Positions 17,841 to 27,574 of a stretch of DNA of 64,000 nt are shown here, piece after piece. The stretch covers positions 5,380,501 through 5,444,500 of the forward strand of contig NZ_CP097322.1 in assembly GCF_023515955.1 (NCBI RefSeq), written 5' to 3'. The first letter of the stretch is position 1, and the number at the start of each line of letters is the position of its first letter. Source of the DNA: Streptomyces sp. RerS4 (GTDB taxonomy: Bacteria; Actinomycetota; Actinomycetes; Streptomycetales; Streptomycetaceae). The translations under genes were made by a program, and so were the position numbers. The notes under the pieces are model-generated. The model was not told where the DNA came from. It saw only the letters and a program-made list of their open reading frames with translations, and did no database searches.

Positions 17841-18776
17841 GTGACCGGCTCGGCGCCCTTCCGGAAGCGTTTCCGGAAGACGGACGGACCGGCCGACGAG
17901 CGGGAGGCGGCAGCCACGGGCCCGGAAACGGGCCCCGGCCGCGCGGCCCCCGGCGACTCGGCCTTCGGAACGACCGTCGTGCCCTCCGACACCGCCCCGG
18001 CGGTGCCACCGGCCCTCGCGGCCGAGGAGGGGTCCCGGGGCAGGCCCGGGGCGCGTCGGCTGCAAGCCGTCAAGAACGGTGTGCGCAAGGGCGGCGATAA
18101 GGCGAAGGCCGCCGCCCTGTACATCACCGACCGCGTCATCGAGAACGCCCCGCGCGTGCCCGTACGCGACCTCGCGACCCTGCGCGCGCAGTTCCCCGGG
18201 CTGGACGCCGACCGGCTCGCGGACAAACTCATCACCGGCGCGGCGAACGCCACGTCCACCGTCGGCGCGGGCATCGGCGCCGCCGCGATGCTCCCCGTAC
18301 CGCCCGCCCTGCCGGCGGAGCTGGCCACCGAGGTCACCGCCGTCGCCGCGATCGAGCTGAAGCTCGTCGCCGAACTCCACGAGGTCTACGGACAACGCCC
18401 CCCGGGCAACGTCAAGGACCGCAGCCTCGCCTACCTCACGGCCTGGACCGAGGAGCGGGGCATCGACCTGACCAAACCGACCACGCTGAACGCGGCGCTC
18501 GGCGGTCAGATGAAGCGCGAACTGCGCCAACAGATCATGAAGCGCATGGTCCGCAACCTGCCGAACCTCATGCCGTTCATGGTGGGCGCCGCCGTCGGAG
18601 CCGTCATGAACCGGCGCGACACCCGCAAACTCGCCGAGAAGGTCCGTACGGACCTGCGCAAGCGCGCCGTGCCCTGGGACGCCCTCCCGGCCCTGCCGCC
18701 CCTTGAGCAGCCCTCCGAGCCCCTTCCCGAGGCCACCAGGGCCGCGCTCGAAGGTACCGAGGACCCCCGGGTCTGA
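17841..18776 (+). CDS. Hypothetical protein with Ala/Gly-rich hydrophobic core
   Basis: 311 aa, GTG start 9 bp after the DUF4193 stop. The first ~75 residues are charged and probably disordered. Residues ~135-180 (from VGAGIGAAAMLPVPPALPAE, continuing with alternating hydrophobic and Glu residues, then YGQRPPG) resemble EcsC-like membrane-associated domains. A second Gly/Ala-rich hydrophobic stretch near residue 240 (FMVGAAVGAVMN) may insert in membrane. Probably co-transcribed with DUF4193. EcsC relationship is tentative. Confidence 0.72.
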   Translation: MTGSAPFRKRFRKTDGPADEREAAATGPETGPGRAAPGDSAFGTTVVPSDTAPAVPPALAAEEGSRGRPGARRLQAVKNGVRKGGDKAKAAALYITDRVIENAPRVPVRDLATLRAQFPGLDADRLADKLITGAANATSTVGAGIGAAAMLPVPPALPAELATEVTAVAAIELKLVAELHEVYGQRPPGNVKDRSLAYLTAWTEERGIDLTKPTTLNAALGGQMKRELRQQIMKRMVRNLPNLMPFMVGAAVGAVMNRRDTRKLAEKVRTDLRKRAVPWDALPALPPLEQPSEPLPEATRAALEGTEDPRV

Positions 18777-18811
18777 GACCGAGGGCCCCGCGCCTTCACC
18801 CGCACGGGTCC

Positions 18812-19282
18812 TCAGGCGCCGGCCGCGGCGCCCTTCGCCGCGCGGATCGCGGCCGCCAGGGCCAAAGGTTCGCGCGTGGAGACGTACACGTACGGGGTCG
18901 GGTCCGCCGGGTCCGTCACCTCCACGCGCACCGCCGTCGGCACGTAGCCGCGCATCACCATGAACGCGCGGGCGTCGGCCTTGTGCGTGCGCCAGGCGCG
19001 CGCCTCCTCCGCGTCCAGCACCTCGGGCTCACCCAGCGCCGCCACCGGGATCCGGGCGTCGCCCGCCGCCAGGGAACCGTTCACCACGCGCACGCGCGCG
19101 GAGCCGTACGAGCTCACGGCCATCGCCGACAGCGCGCTGCCGGCGACCAGCCCGAGCAGCGGCGGCAGCGCGCCCAGCGGGAACAGCGTCAGCGCGCAGG
19201 CGATCCCGACCAGTGCGCAGATGCCCCACCATGAGCGGGGAGCGGACAGGCGTTCGTCGTGGTGCGCGGAGGAGAGCTGCAT
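18812..19282 (-). CDS. DUF3093 membrane protein
   Basis: 156 aa. Two close hydrophobic helices lie at about residues 18-36 and 40-56, followed by a soluble beta-rich domain with a hallmark RAFMVMRGYVPTAVRVEV. This fits DUF3093, an actinobacterial family of unknown function always found near dut and DUF3710. It is divergent from the thioesterase gene; starts are 57 bp apart, so the promoters overlap. Confidence 0.86.
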   Translation of the reverse strand: MQLSSAHHDERLSAPRSWWGICALVGIACALTLFPLGALPPLLGLVAGSALSAMAVSSYGSARVRVVNGSLAAGDARIPVAALGEPEVLDAEEARAWRTHKADARAFMVMRGYVPTAVRVEVTDPADPTPYVYVSTREPLALAAAIRAAKGAAAGA

Positions 19283-19339
19283 ACGGCAAGCCTGCCACGA
19301 GGCGACCGGTGGGTAGCCGCGCGGGTAAGGTCAGCGGCT

Positions 19340-19924
19340 GTGAGTGGACGAAACACAGCGTTGACGCCCCCGGCCGATGCCACCGCGCCGGTCCGCCATC
19401 CCGACGCCCCGGCACCCGGGGAGCTCCTCGGCGCGCACTACGAGCACTGTTTCGGCTGCGGCGAGGGGCAGCCGCACGGACTCCACCTCGAAGCCCGCGC
19501 GGGCGAGGGCGTCCGGATCACCGCCGAGTTCACCGTCAAGCCCGCTCATCAGGGCGCGCCCGGACTCGCCCACGGCGGCGTCCTGGCCACCGCGCTCGAC
19601 GAGACGCTCGGCTCCCTGAACTGGCTGCTGCGCGTCATCGCGGTGACCGGCCGCCTGGAGACGGACTTCGTGCGGCCCGTGCCCGTCGGCACGGTGCTGT
19701 ACCTGGAGGCCGAGGTCACCGCCGTCGCCGGACGGAAGATCTACTGCACGGCCGTGGGCCGTATAGCCGGTCCCGAGGGCCCGGTCGCGGTCCGTGCCGA
19801 CGCCCTGTTCATAGAGGTGAAGGTCGACCACTTCATCGACAACGGCCGTCCCGAGGAGATCCGGGCGGCGATGGCCGACCCGGACCAGGTCAGGCGCGCA
19901 CGCGCCTTCGAGGTGAATCCCTGA
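19340..19924 (+). CDS. PaaI/hotdog-fold thioesterase family protein
   Basis: 194 aa. The hotdog fold is shown by the HGGVLATALDETLG helix (about residues 75-88), in which the Asp/Glu is the likely catalytic acid. N-terminal CFGCGEGQPHGL is typical of the actinobacterial subgroup. It hydrolyses acyl-CoA thioesters; the substrate is unknown. The GTG start is chosen since the open frame upstream has no homology and overlaps the DUF3093 promoter. Its stop overlaps the dut start (TGATG). Confidence 0.87.
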   Translation: MSGRNTALTPPADATAPVRHPDAPAPGELLGAHYEHCFGCGEGQPHGLHLEARAGEGVRITAEFTVKPAHQGAPGLAHGGVLATALDETLGSLNWLLRVIAVTGRLETDFVRPVPVGTVLYLEAEVTAVAGRKIYCTAVGRIAGPEGPVAVRADALFIEVKVDHFIDNGRPEEIRAAMADPDQVRRARAFEVNP

Positions 19925-20460
19925 TGCCCCAGAACAACCACACGCCGGTGGACGTACTGATCCGCCGCGTCGACCCCGAGGTGCCGCTGCCCTCCTACGG
20001 TCACCCCGGCGACGCCGGCTGCGACCTGGTGACCACCGTGGCCGCCGAGCTGGCACCGGGAGAGCGCGCGGTGCTGCCCACCGGGGTCTCCATCGCCCTG
20101 CCCGACGGCTACGCCGCCTTCGTGCACCCCCGCTCCGGTCTGGCCGCGCGCTGCGGGCTCGCGCTCGTGAATGCCCCGGGGACGGTGGATGCCGGGTACC
20201 GTGGGGAAATCAAGGTGATCGTGGTCAATCTCGACCCCCGCGAGAGCGTCAGGTTCGAGCGTTTCGACCGCATTGCCCAGCTGGTTGTCCAGCGGGTCGA
20301 GAAGGTGCGCTTCCACGAGGTGGCGGAACTTCCCGGCTCGGCAAGGGCCGAGGGGGGTTTCGGCTCCACCGGCGGTCATGCGGCCGTGGCCGGATCCGGC
20401 GCTGGTCAGCAGGGTGGGAATGGCTACGCTTCGGTCGTAACCGACCGGGAAGGACAGTGA
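19924..20460 (+). CDS. dut: dUTP diphosphatase
   Basis: 178 aa with all five trimeric dUTPase motifs: HPGDAGCDL, HPRSGLAARCG, the uracil pocket NAPGTVDAGYRGEI, ERFDRIAQLV and the Gly-rich RAEGGFGSTG. It cleaves dUTP to dUMP and diphosphate, keeping uracil out of DNA and feeding dTMP synthesis. The C-terminal ~30 residues after motif V are a Gly/Ala extension not needed for the fold. The start codon overlaps the thioesterase stop, so translation is coupled. Confidence 0.95.
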   Translation: MPQNNHTPVDVLIRRVDPEVPLPSYGHPGDAGCDLVTTVAAELAPGERAVLPTGVSIALPDGYAAFVHPRSGLAARCGLALVNAPGTVDAGYRGEIKVIVVNLDPRESVRFERFDRIAQLVVQRVEKVRFHEVAELPGSARAEGGFGSTGGHAAVAGSGAGQQGGNGYASVVTDREGQ

Positions 20461-20461
20461 C

Positions 20462-21244
20462 GTGTTCGGACGTCGCAAGAAGAACGACTCCGCCAAGGAC
20501 GGCGGCGCGGCCGAGCAGGTCGACGGCGTGCGCGCCGACGAGCCGTCCGAGACCGACGGGCTCGACGCCGACCGGCCGCGCAGGCTGAACCTGCCTCCGG
20601 CTCCGCGCCCCGACGGCCCGTGGGACGTCTCCGAGGTGCCCGGCAACCCGGCCGACGGCCGCGTCGACCTGGGCGGCATCCTCGTACCCGGTGTCGAGGG
20701 CATGGAACTGCGCGTCGAGGTCGCGGGTGACGCGATCGTGGCCGCCACCGTGGTCCTCGGCGACAGTGCCGTACAGCTGCAGGCCTTCGCCGCTCCCAAG
20801 AAGGAGGGCATCTGGGGCGAGGTCCGCGACGAGATCGCCTCCGGCATCACCCAGCAGGGCGGCATCATCGACGAGGTCGACGGCTCGCTCGGCTGGGAGC
20901 TGCGCGCGCAGGTCCCCGTACCGCTGCCCGACGGGCAGACCGGTGCCCAGCTGGTCCGCTTCGTCGGCGTCGACGGGCCCCGCTGGTTCCTGCGCGGTGT
21001 CATCTCCGGCCAGGGCGCGGTGCGCCCCGAGTCGGCCGGTGTGCTGGAGCAGATCTTCCGGGACACCGTCGTCGTGCGCGGCGACGGCCCGATGGCCCCG
21101 CGTGACCCGATCGTCCTGAAGCTGCCGAACGACGCCCAGATGGTGCCGGACGGCGTGCAGACGGCCGAGGACCAGGAGAGCTCCCGCTTCTCCGGCGGCA
21201 TGGGTCAGCTGGAGCGCGGTCCGGAGATCACCGAGGTCCGCTGA
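20462..21244 (+). CDS. DUF3710 protein
   Basis: 260 aa. The family start MFGRRKKND is followed by an acidic linker, then the conserved core from about residue 60 (RVDLGGILVPGVEGMELRVE). It starts 1 bp after the dut stop. It is always found beside dut in actinobacteria; function unknown. No membrane helix or catalytic motif seen. The operon ends at the hairpin 35 bp downstream. Confidence 0.9.
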   Translation: MFGRRKKNDSAKDGGAAEQVDGVRADEPSETDGLDADRPRRLNLPPAPRPDGPWDVSEVPGNPADGRVDLGGILVPGVEGMELRVEVAGDAIVAATVVLGDSAVQLQAFAAPKKEGIWGEVRDEIASGITQQGGIIDEVDGSLGWELRAQVPVPLPDGQTGAQLVRFVGVDGPRWFLRGVISGQGAVRPESAGVLEQIFRDTVVVRGDGPMAPRDPIVLKLPNDAQMVPDGVQTAEDQESSRFSGGMGQLERGPEITEVR

Positions 21245-21278
21245 GCGCGTGCCGTACGCGGCGCACGCGGAGGTTCCA

Positions 21279-21317
21279 CGCCGGTGGGCCCGTTCCTTCG
21301 GGGCGGGCCCACCGGCG
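21279..21317 (+). terminator. Hairpin terminator after DUF3710 gene
   Basis: Perfect 14-bp arms at 21279-21292 and 21304-21317 around an 11-nt loop, 35 bp after the stop. It closes the thioesterase-dut-DUF3710 operon before kdpD. Confidence 0.85.
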
Positions 21318-21412
21318 TCCCTACGTCCTGACCGCGTCAGGGTTGCGTCAGGGATCGGCCGGTCGTGGCCCATCGGTGCGTGAACTGCGGATACGTCCCG
21401 GAGAATGGGCGC

Positions 21413-24063
21413 ATGGGACGCGGCAGGCTACGGATCTATCTCGGCGCGGCACCCGGTGTGGGCAAGACGTACGCCATGCTCTCGGAGGGCCACCGCAGGG
21501 TGGAACGGGGCGGTGACTGCGTCGTCGGCTTCGTCGAGCACCACGGGCGGCCGCGCACGGAGGTGATGCTGCACGGCCTGGAACAGGTCGCGCGCACGGA
21601 GGTGACCCACCGGGGCGCCGTCTTCACGGAGATGGACGTGGACGCCGTGCTGGCCCGCCGACCCGCCGTGGCCCTGGTGGACGAACTCGCGCACACCAAC
21701 GTGCCCGGCTCGCGCAACGCCAAGCGCTGGCAGGACGTGGAGGAGCTGCTGCGGGCCGGGATCGACGTGATCTCCACCGTGAACATCCAGCACCTGGAGT
21801 CCCTCGGGGACGTGGTGGAGTCGATCACCGGGGTTCGGCAGCGGGAGACCGTATCGGACGAGGTGGTGCGGCGGGCCGACCAGATCGAGCTCGTGGACAT
21901 GTCCCCGCAGGCCCTGCGCCGTCGGATGGCCCACGGGAACATATACAAGTCCGACAAGGTCGACGCGGCCCTGTCCAACTACTTCCGGCCGGGCAACCTC
22001 ACCGCCCTGCGCGAACTCGCGCTGCTGTGGGTGGCCGACCGGGCCGACGAGTACCTCCAGCAGTACCGGGGCGAGCACGGCATCCGCTCGACCTGGCAGG
22101 CGCGCGAACGGATCGTGGTGGGGCTCACCGGCGGTCCGGAGGGGCGCACCCTGATCCGGCGCGCCTCCCGCATGGCCGCCAAGGGCTCCGGCAGCGAGAT
22201 CCTGGCCGTCTACATCGCCCGCAGCGACGGCCTGACCTCGGCGTCCCCGAAGGAGCTGGCCGTCCAGCGGACCCTGGTCGAAGACCTGGGCGGAACGTTT
22301 CACCATGTCATCGGCGACAACGTCCCCGACGCCCTCCTCGCCTTCGCCCGCGGGGTCAACGCCACGCAGATCGTGCTCGGCTCCAGCCGGCGCAAGGCCT
22401 GGCAGTACGTCTTCGGCCCCGGCGTCGGCGCCACCGTCGCCCGCGACTCGGGCCCCGACCTCGACGTGCACATCGTCACCCACGAGGAGGTCGCCAAGGG
22501 GCGCGGGCTGCCCGTGGCCCGCTCCACGGCCCGGCTGGGACGGCCTCGGATCGTGGCAGGCTGGGTGGTCGGCGTGGTCTTCCCCGCGCTGCTGTGTCTG
22601 CTGCTGACGCACATCGACGCCGACCCCGGCCTCGCCAACGACATGCTGCTCTTCCTGGCCCTGACGGTGGGGGCCGCGCTGCTCGGCGGACTGTGGCCGG
22701 CCCTCGCCTCCGCCGCCTTCGGCTCGCTGCTGCTGAACTACTTCTTCGCCCCGCCGCTGCATCGGCTGACCATCGCCGACCCCAAGAACATCATGGCCAT
22801 CACGGTCTTCTTCGGGGTCGCCGTCTCGGTCGCCTCGGTCGTGGACCTCGCCGCCCGGCGCACCCAGCAGGCCGCGCGGCTGCGGGCCGAGTCCGAGATC
22901 CTGTCCTTCCTGGCGGGCAGCGTACTGCGCGGGGAGACGGCCCTCGGGGCGCTCCTGGAGCGGGTGCGCGAGACCTTCGCGATGGAGTCGGTGGCGCTGC
23001 TGGAGCGGGCGGGCGACACCGAGCCGTGGACGCGCGCCGGCAGCGTCGGGCCGCGCCCGGCGGCCCGGCCCGAGGACGCCGACGTGGACATGCCGATCGG
23101 CGACCACATGGCCCTGGCCCTGTCCGGCCGGGTGCTGCCGGCCGAGGACCGCCGGGTGCTGGGCGCCTTCGCCGCCCAGGCCGCCGTCGTACTGGACCGC
23201 CAGCGGCTCGTCGGGGAGGCGGAGGAGGCGCGCCGGCTGGCCGAGGGCAACCGGATCCGGACCGCCCTGCTGGCCGCCGTCAGCCACGACCTTCGGACGC
23301 CGCTGGCCTCCATCAAGGCCTCCGTCACCTCCCTGCGCTCCGATGACGTGGAATGGTCCGAGGAGGACCGGGCCGAACTGCTGGAGGGCATCGAGGCCGG
23401 CGCCGACCGGCTCGACCACCTGGTGGGCAACCTGCTCGACATGTCCCGCCTCCAGACCGGCACCGTGACCCCGCTGATCCGGGAGATCGACCTCGACGAG
23501 GTGGTCCCGATGGCGCTGGGCGGCGTACCGGAGGACAGCGTGCTGCTGGACGTGCCGGAGACGCTGCCCATGGTGGCGGTGGACCCCGGGCTGCTGGAGC
23601 GCGGCGTGGCGAATGTGGTGGAGAACGCCGTCAAGTACAGCCCGCCCGGTGAGCCCGTCCTCGTGGCCGCCAGCGCCCTCGGGGACCGGGTCGAGGTGCG
23701 CGTGGTCGACCGGGGCCCCGGGGTGCCGGACGAGGCCAAGGACCGGATCTTCGCCCCCTTCCAGCGGTACGGGGACGCCCCGCGCGGCGCGGGCGTCGGG
23801 CTGGGCCTGGCCGTGGCCAGGGGCTTCGCGGAGGCCATGGGCGGCACCCTCGCGGCGGAGGACACGCCCGGGGGCGGGCTGACCATGGTGCTGACCCTGC
23901 GGGCGGCGGTACCGGTGCGGGGGCCCGTGGGACCGGTCGAGGTCGTCGGGCACGAGGGACCGCCGGACGTCGCGCGAGCCGAACCCGTAGAACGCGCAGG
24001 ACCCGTTGCGCCGGCGGCTGCCGAGGAGCCCGCCGGCCCCGCACGACAGAAAGCAGGACCCCA

Positions 24064-24067
<4 letters not shown>
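21413..24067 (+). CDS. kdpD: Sensor kinase KdpD
   Basis: 884 aa. N-terminal KdpD domain with Walker A GAAPGVGKT (residues ~11-19) and VDELAHTNVPGSRN, then a universal-stress-like domain. Four close transmembrane helices (about 385-480, DUF4118), a GAF-like region, HisKA with His625 in AVSHDLRTPL and HATPase with GVGLGLAVARGF follow. The ATG with GGAG 9 bp upstream is preferred over an upstream GTG. KdpD senses low K+ or osmotic stress and phosphorylates KdpE. The kdpFABC pump genes are not next to it. Confidence 0.93.
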
Positions 24068-24750
<683 letters not shown>

Positions 24751-24775
24751 TGGGGGCGCCGGTACGCTTCCTGTT

Positions 24776-25195
24776 ATGAGTGCTGAACCGCGTCCCGAGA
24801 AGCCCGCGAAGCCGGCCAGGCCGGCGGGCCGGTTCCGCCGGATGATCGAACGGCTTTCCACCTCCCAGGAAGAGCTGCATTCGGCGGAGCTGCAGGAGGA
24901 CGCAGAAGCCGCGGGGTGCACGCGGATCTGCGACTGCCACGACCGTCAGATAGTGAAGGTGACCGGGACCCTGCGTACGGTCACCCTGCGGCCGCGCGCG
25001 GGTGTGCCCGCGCTGGAGGCCGAGCTGTTCGACGGCTCGGCCGCGCTGGACGTGGTGTGGCTCGGGCGTCGCTCGATCGTGGGAATCGAGCCCGGCCGGC
25101 GCATGATCGCCTCCGGGCGGATCTCGATGAGTCACGGTCGCCGGGTCCTCTTCAACCCGAAGTACGAACTCCGACCGCTCGGACAGGAGCACTGA
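24776..25195 (+). CDS. OB-fold nucleic-acid-binding domain protein
   Basis: 139 aa. A charged N-terminus with a helix (RRMIERLSTSQEELHSAEL) leads into an OB-fold barrel from about residue 48 (IVKVTGTLRTVTLRP, later SGRISMSHGRRVLFNPKYEL). This family sits beside DUF3159 and the TrkA genes in actinobacteria. It may bind single-stranded DNA or RNA. The DUF3159 gene starts 3 bp after its stop. Confidence 0.87.
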   Translation: MSAEPRPEKPAKPARPAGRFRRMIERLSTSQEELHSAELQEDAEAAGCTRICDCHDRQIVKVTGTLRTVTLRPRAGVPALEAELFDGSAALDVVWLGRRSIVGIEPGRRMIASGRISMSHGRRVLFNPKYELRPLGQEH

Positions 25196-25198
25196 CCG

Positions 25199-25945
25199 GT
25201 GACGTCACTCGACCGACCGACCACTCCAGAACAGCCCCCCGGCGGGCCCGGCGCCGCCGGTGCCGACGCCGACCAGAAGGCCGTCACGCAGGCCGCGCTC
25301 TTCGACGCCTTCGGCGGCATCCGGGGCACGGTGGAGACGATGCTCCCCGGCCTGCTCTTCGTGATGATCTACACCATCAACAAGAACGTGACGATGTCCG
25401 CCATCGCGGCGGGCGCCGTGGCGGTGCTGTTGGTGATCGTGCGGCTGGTGCGCAAGGACACGGTCAAGCACGCGTTCAGCGGTGTCTTCGGGGTCGGCGT
25501 GGGCGTGGCCTTCGCCCTCTTCACCGGCACGGCCAAGGGCTTCTACCTGCCCGGGATGATCTACGGAGCCGGCCTCGGCGTCGCCTTCACCGTCTCGGCG
25601 CTGCTCGGCTTCCCGCTGCTCGGCGTGATCCTCGGGCCGGTCTTCAGGGAGAACCTGTCCTGGCGCACCCGCAACCCCGGGCGCAAGAAGGCGTACACCA
25701 AGGCCAGCCTGGCGTGGGGGCTCATCTTCCTGGCGAAGTACGCGATCCTCTTCCCGCTGTACTGGTGGGGCGACGCGACGCAGCTCGGCTGGCTGCTGAT
25801 CGCGCTGAAGCTGCCGCCGATGGTGCTCGCCGTGTACTTCACGTGGCTGTTCCTCGCGAAGGCGCCGCCGCCGATCGACGTGATCGCGGAGTACGAGGCC
25901 GAGGAGGCCGCCGAGAAGGCGGCGAAGGCCGCCCGGGACGCGTAG
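25199..25945 (+). CDS. DUF3159 membrane protein
   Basis: 248 aa. A Pro/Ala-rich soluble N-terminus precedes five or six hydrophobic segments from about residue 45 to 220 and a charged Glu/Lys/Ala tail. This is the DUF3159 pattern, an actinobacterial integral membrane family of unknown role. GTG start with GGAGC upstream; coupled to the OB-fold gene. The operon ends at the palindrome at 25987-26028. Confidence 0.87.
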   Translation: MTSLDRPTTPEQPPGGPGAAGADADQKAVTQAALFDAFGGIRGTVETMLPGLLFVMIYTINKNVTMSAIAAGAVAVLLVIVRLVRKDTVKHAFSGVFGVGVGVAFALFTGTAKGFYLPGMIYGAGLGVAFTVSALLGFPLLGVILGPVFRENLSWRTRNPGRKKAYTKASLAWGLIFLAKYAILFPLYWWGDATQLGWLLIALKLPPMVLAVYFTWLFLAKAPPPIDVIAEYEAEEAAEKAAKAARDA

Positions 25946-25986
25946 GCGTACGGGGCGACGTAGGGCGTACGGAGCGACGTGGCGTA

Positions 25987-26028
25987 CGAAAGGGGCGGGG
26001 TGGCCGATCGGCCACCCCGCCCCTTTCG
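25987..26028. terminator. 42-bp perfectly palindromic bidirectional terminator
   Basis: The sequence reads the same on both strands from 25987 to 26028, beginning CGAAAGGGGCGGGG. It lies between the convergent DUF3159 and RCK genes and can end transcription from both sides. Just before it, a 22-bp unit containing GGCGTACG repeats about two and a half times. Confidence 0.88.
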
Positions 26029-26036
26029 GTCGTTGC

Positions 26037-26699
26037 TCAGTGACGGGCCTGGAGGAGCTCCTCCAGCTGCTCCTCACGGGCCTGCGCGGCCACGAACAGC
26101 AGCTCGTCGCCCGGCTCCAGGGTTTCCTCGCCGTGCGGGGTGAGGACCCGGTTGCCGCGGATGATCGTGACGAGCGAGGTGTCCTCGGGCCAGGTGATCT
26201 CGCTGATCTGGGTGCCCGCGACCGAGGAGTCGGCCGGCAGGGTCAGCTCGACGAGGTTCGCGTCGCCGTGGCTGAAGCGCAGCAGACGCACCAGGTCGCC
26301 GACGCTGACGGCTTCCTCGACGAGGGCCGACATCAGGCGCGGCGTGGAGACCGCGACGTCGACGCCCCAGGACTCGTTGAAGAGCCACTCGTTCTTCGGG
26401 TTGTTGACCCGCGCCACGACCCGGGGAACCCCGTACTCGGTCTTGGCGAGGAGGGAGACGACGAGGTTGACCTTGTCGTCACCGGTGGCGGCGATGACGA
26501 CGTTGCAGCGCTGGAGCGCCGCCTCGTCGAGCGAGGTGATCTCGCAGGCGTCGGCCAGCAGCCATTCGGCCTGCGGCACCCGCTCCACGGAGATGGCGGT
26601 CGGCGCCTTGTCCACGAGGAGCACCTCGTGGCCGTTCTCCAGCAGCTCACCCGCGATGGAGCGGCCCACGGCCCCGGCTCCGGCGATCGCGACCCTCAT
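26037..26699 (-). CDS. TrkA/RCK-type potassium channel regulatory protein (second of pair)
   Basis: 220 aa. The RCK_N Rossmann domain starts MRVAIAGAGAVGRSIAGELL (GxGxxG, NAD(H) or nucleotide site) and RCK_C covers about residues 140-215 (EPGDELLFVA). It gates a K+ transporter in response to nucleotides and perhaps c-di-AMP. The ATG overlaps the stop of the next RCK gene by 4 bp (ATGA). Such pairs (CeoB/CeoC in mycobacteria) work together. The divergent permease is the likely partner. Confidence 0.9.
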   Translation of the reverse strand: MRVAIAGAGAVGRSIAGELLENGHEVLLVDKAPTAISVERVPQAEWLLADACEITSLDEAALQRCNVVIAATGDDKVNLVVSLLAKTEYGVPRVVARVNNPKNEWLFNESWGVDVAVSTPRLMSALVEEAVSVGDLVRLLRFSHGDANLVELTLPADSSVAGTQISEITWPEDTSLVTIIRGNRVLTPHGEETLEPGDELLFVAAQAREEQLEELLQARH

Positions 26700-27364
26700 G
26701 CGTGTGCCTCCTCGGGGCCCTCGGCGAAGGCCGCCTCGACCTTCTCGATCTCGTCCGTGCGCATCATCACGTGGACGAGGTCGCCTTCCTGGAGGACGGT
26801 CGCCGAAGTCGGCAGCATGGCCTCGCCCAGGCGGGTGAGAAACGCCACCCGCACGCCCGTCTCCTCCTGGAGCTTGCTGACCTTGTGTCCGATCCACGCA
26901 GGGGAGGCGTGCACCTCGGCGAGTTGGACGCCACCGCTGGGGTCGCGCCACAGGGGTTCGGCGCCCGAGGGCAGGAGGCGGCGCAGCATCTGGTCGGCGG
27001 TCCACCGTACGGTCGCGACGGTGGGGATGCCGAGGCGCTGGTAGACCTCGGCGCGCTTGGGGTCGTAGATGCGGGCGGCGACGTTCTCGACGCCGAACAT
27101 CTCGCGGGCCACGCGGGCGGCGATGATGTTGGAATTGTCACCACTGCTGACCGCGGCGAAGGCGCCCGCCTCCTCGATGCCGGCCTCGCGCAGGGTGTCC
27201 TGGTCGAAGCCGACACCGGTGACGCGGCGGCCTCCGAACGACGCTCCCAGCCGGCGGAATGCGGTGGGGTCCTGGTCGACCACGGCGACCGTATGCCCCT
27301 GCTGCTCCAGGGTCTGCGCGAGGGCGGAGCCCACTCTTCCGCAGCCCATAATGACGATGTGCAC
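26696..27364 (-). CDS. TrkA/RCK-type potassium channel regulatory protein (first of pair)
   Basis: 222 aa. RCK_N: HIVIMGCGRVGSALAQTLE with GxGxxG, then DNSNIIAARVAREMFG; RCK_C from about residue 130 ends EGDLVHVMMR. The GTG at 27362-27364 is preferred, because GGAAGGACGG lies before it and the fold begins at once; an ATG 15 codons upstream is possible. It is the first gene of the pair and is divergent from the KimA-like permease, with a 210-bp shared promoter region. Confidence 0.9.
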   Translation of the reverse strand: MHIVIMGCGRVGSALAQTLEQQGHTVAVVDQDPTAFRRLGASFGGRRVTGVGFDQDTLREAGIEEAGAFAAVSSGDNSNIIAARVAREMFGVENVAARIYDPKRAEVYQRLGIPTVATVRWTADQMLRRLLPSGAEPLWRDPSGGVQLAEVHASPAWIGHKVSKLQEETGVRVAFLTRLGEAMLPTSATVLQEGDLVHVMMRTDEIEKVEAAFAEGPEEAHA

Positions 27365-27574
27365 GGCCGTCCTTCCGGCTGTCAGCGGCTCGCTGGTTTC
27401 CAGCCTCATTGCATGCTCTGGCTAATCAGGGTCTCAGACCTTGGCCCAAGCTACACACGGGCGGTCACCAGTGTGCCCCTTTGGGGGCCGGCTGGGGCGT
27501 CATTGACGGTTCATCGCGCGGGATAGGGGGCGCGGGGTTCGTCAGCGGGATTTCGAACGCTTACGATCCTCTGC

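Noticed and set aside
27365..27574. c-di-AMP (ydaO) riboswitch upstream of the KimA-like gene
   Set aside because: No recognisable conserved core and the leader is short.
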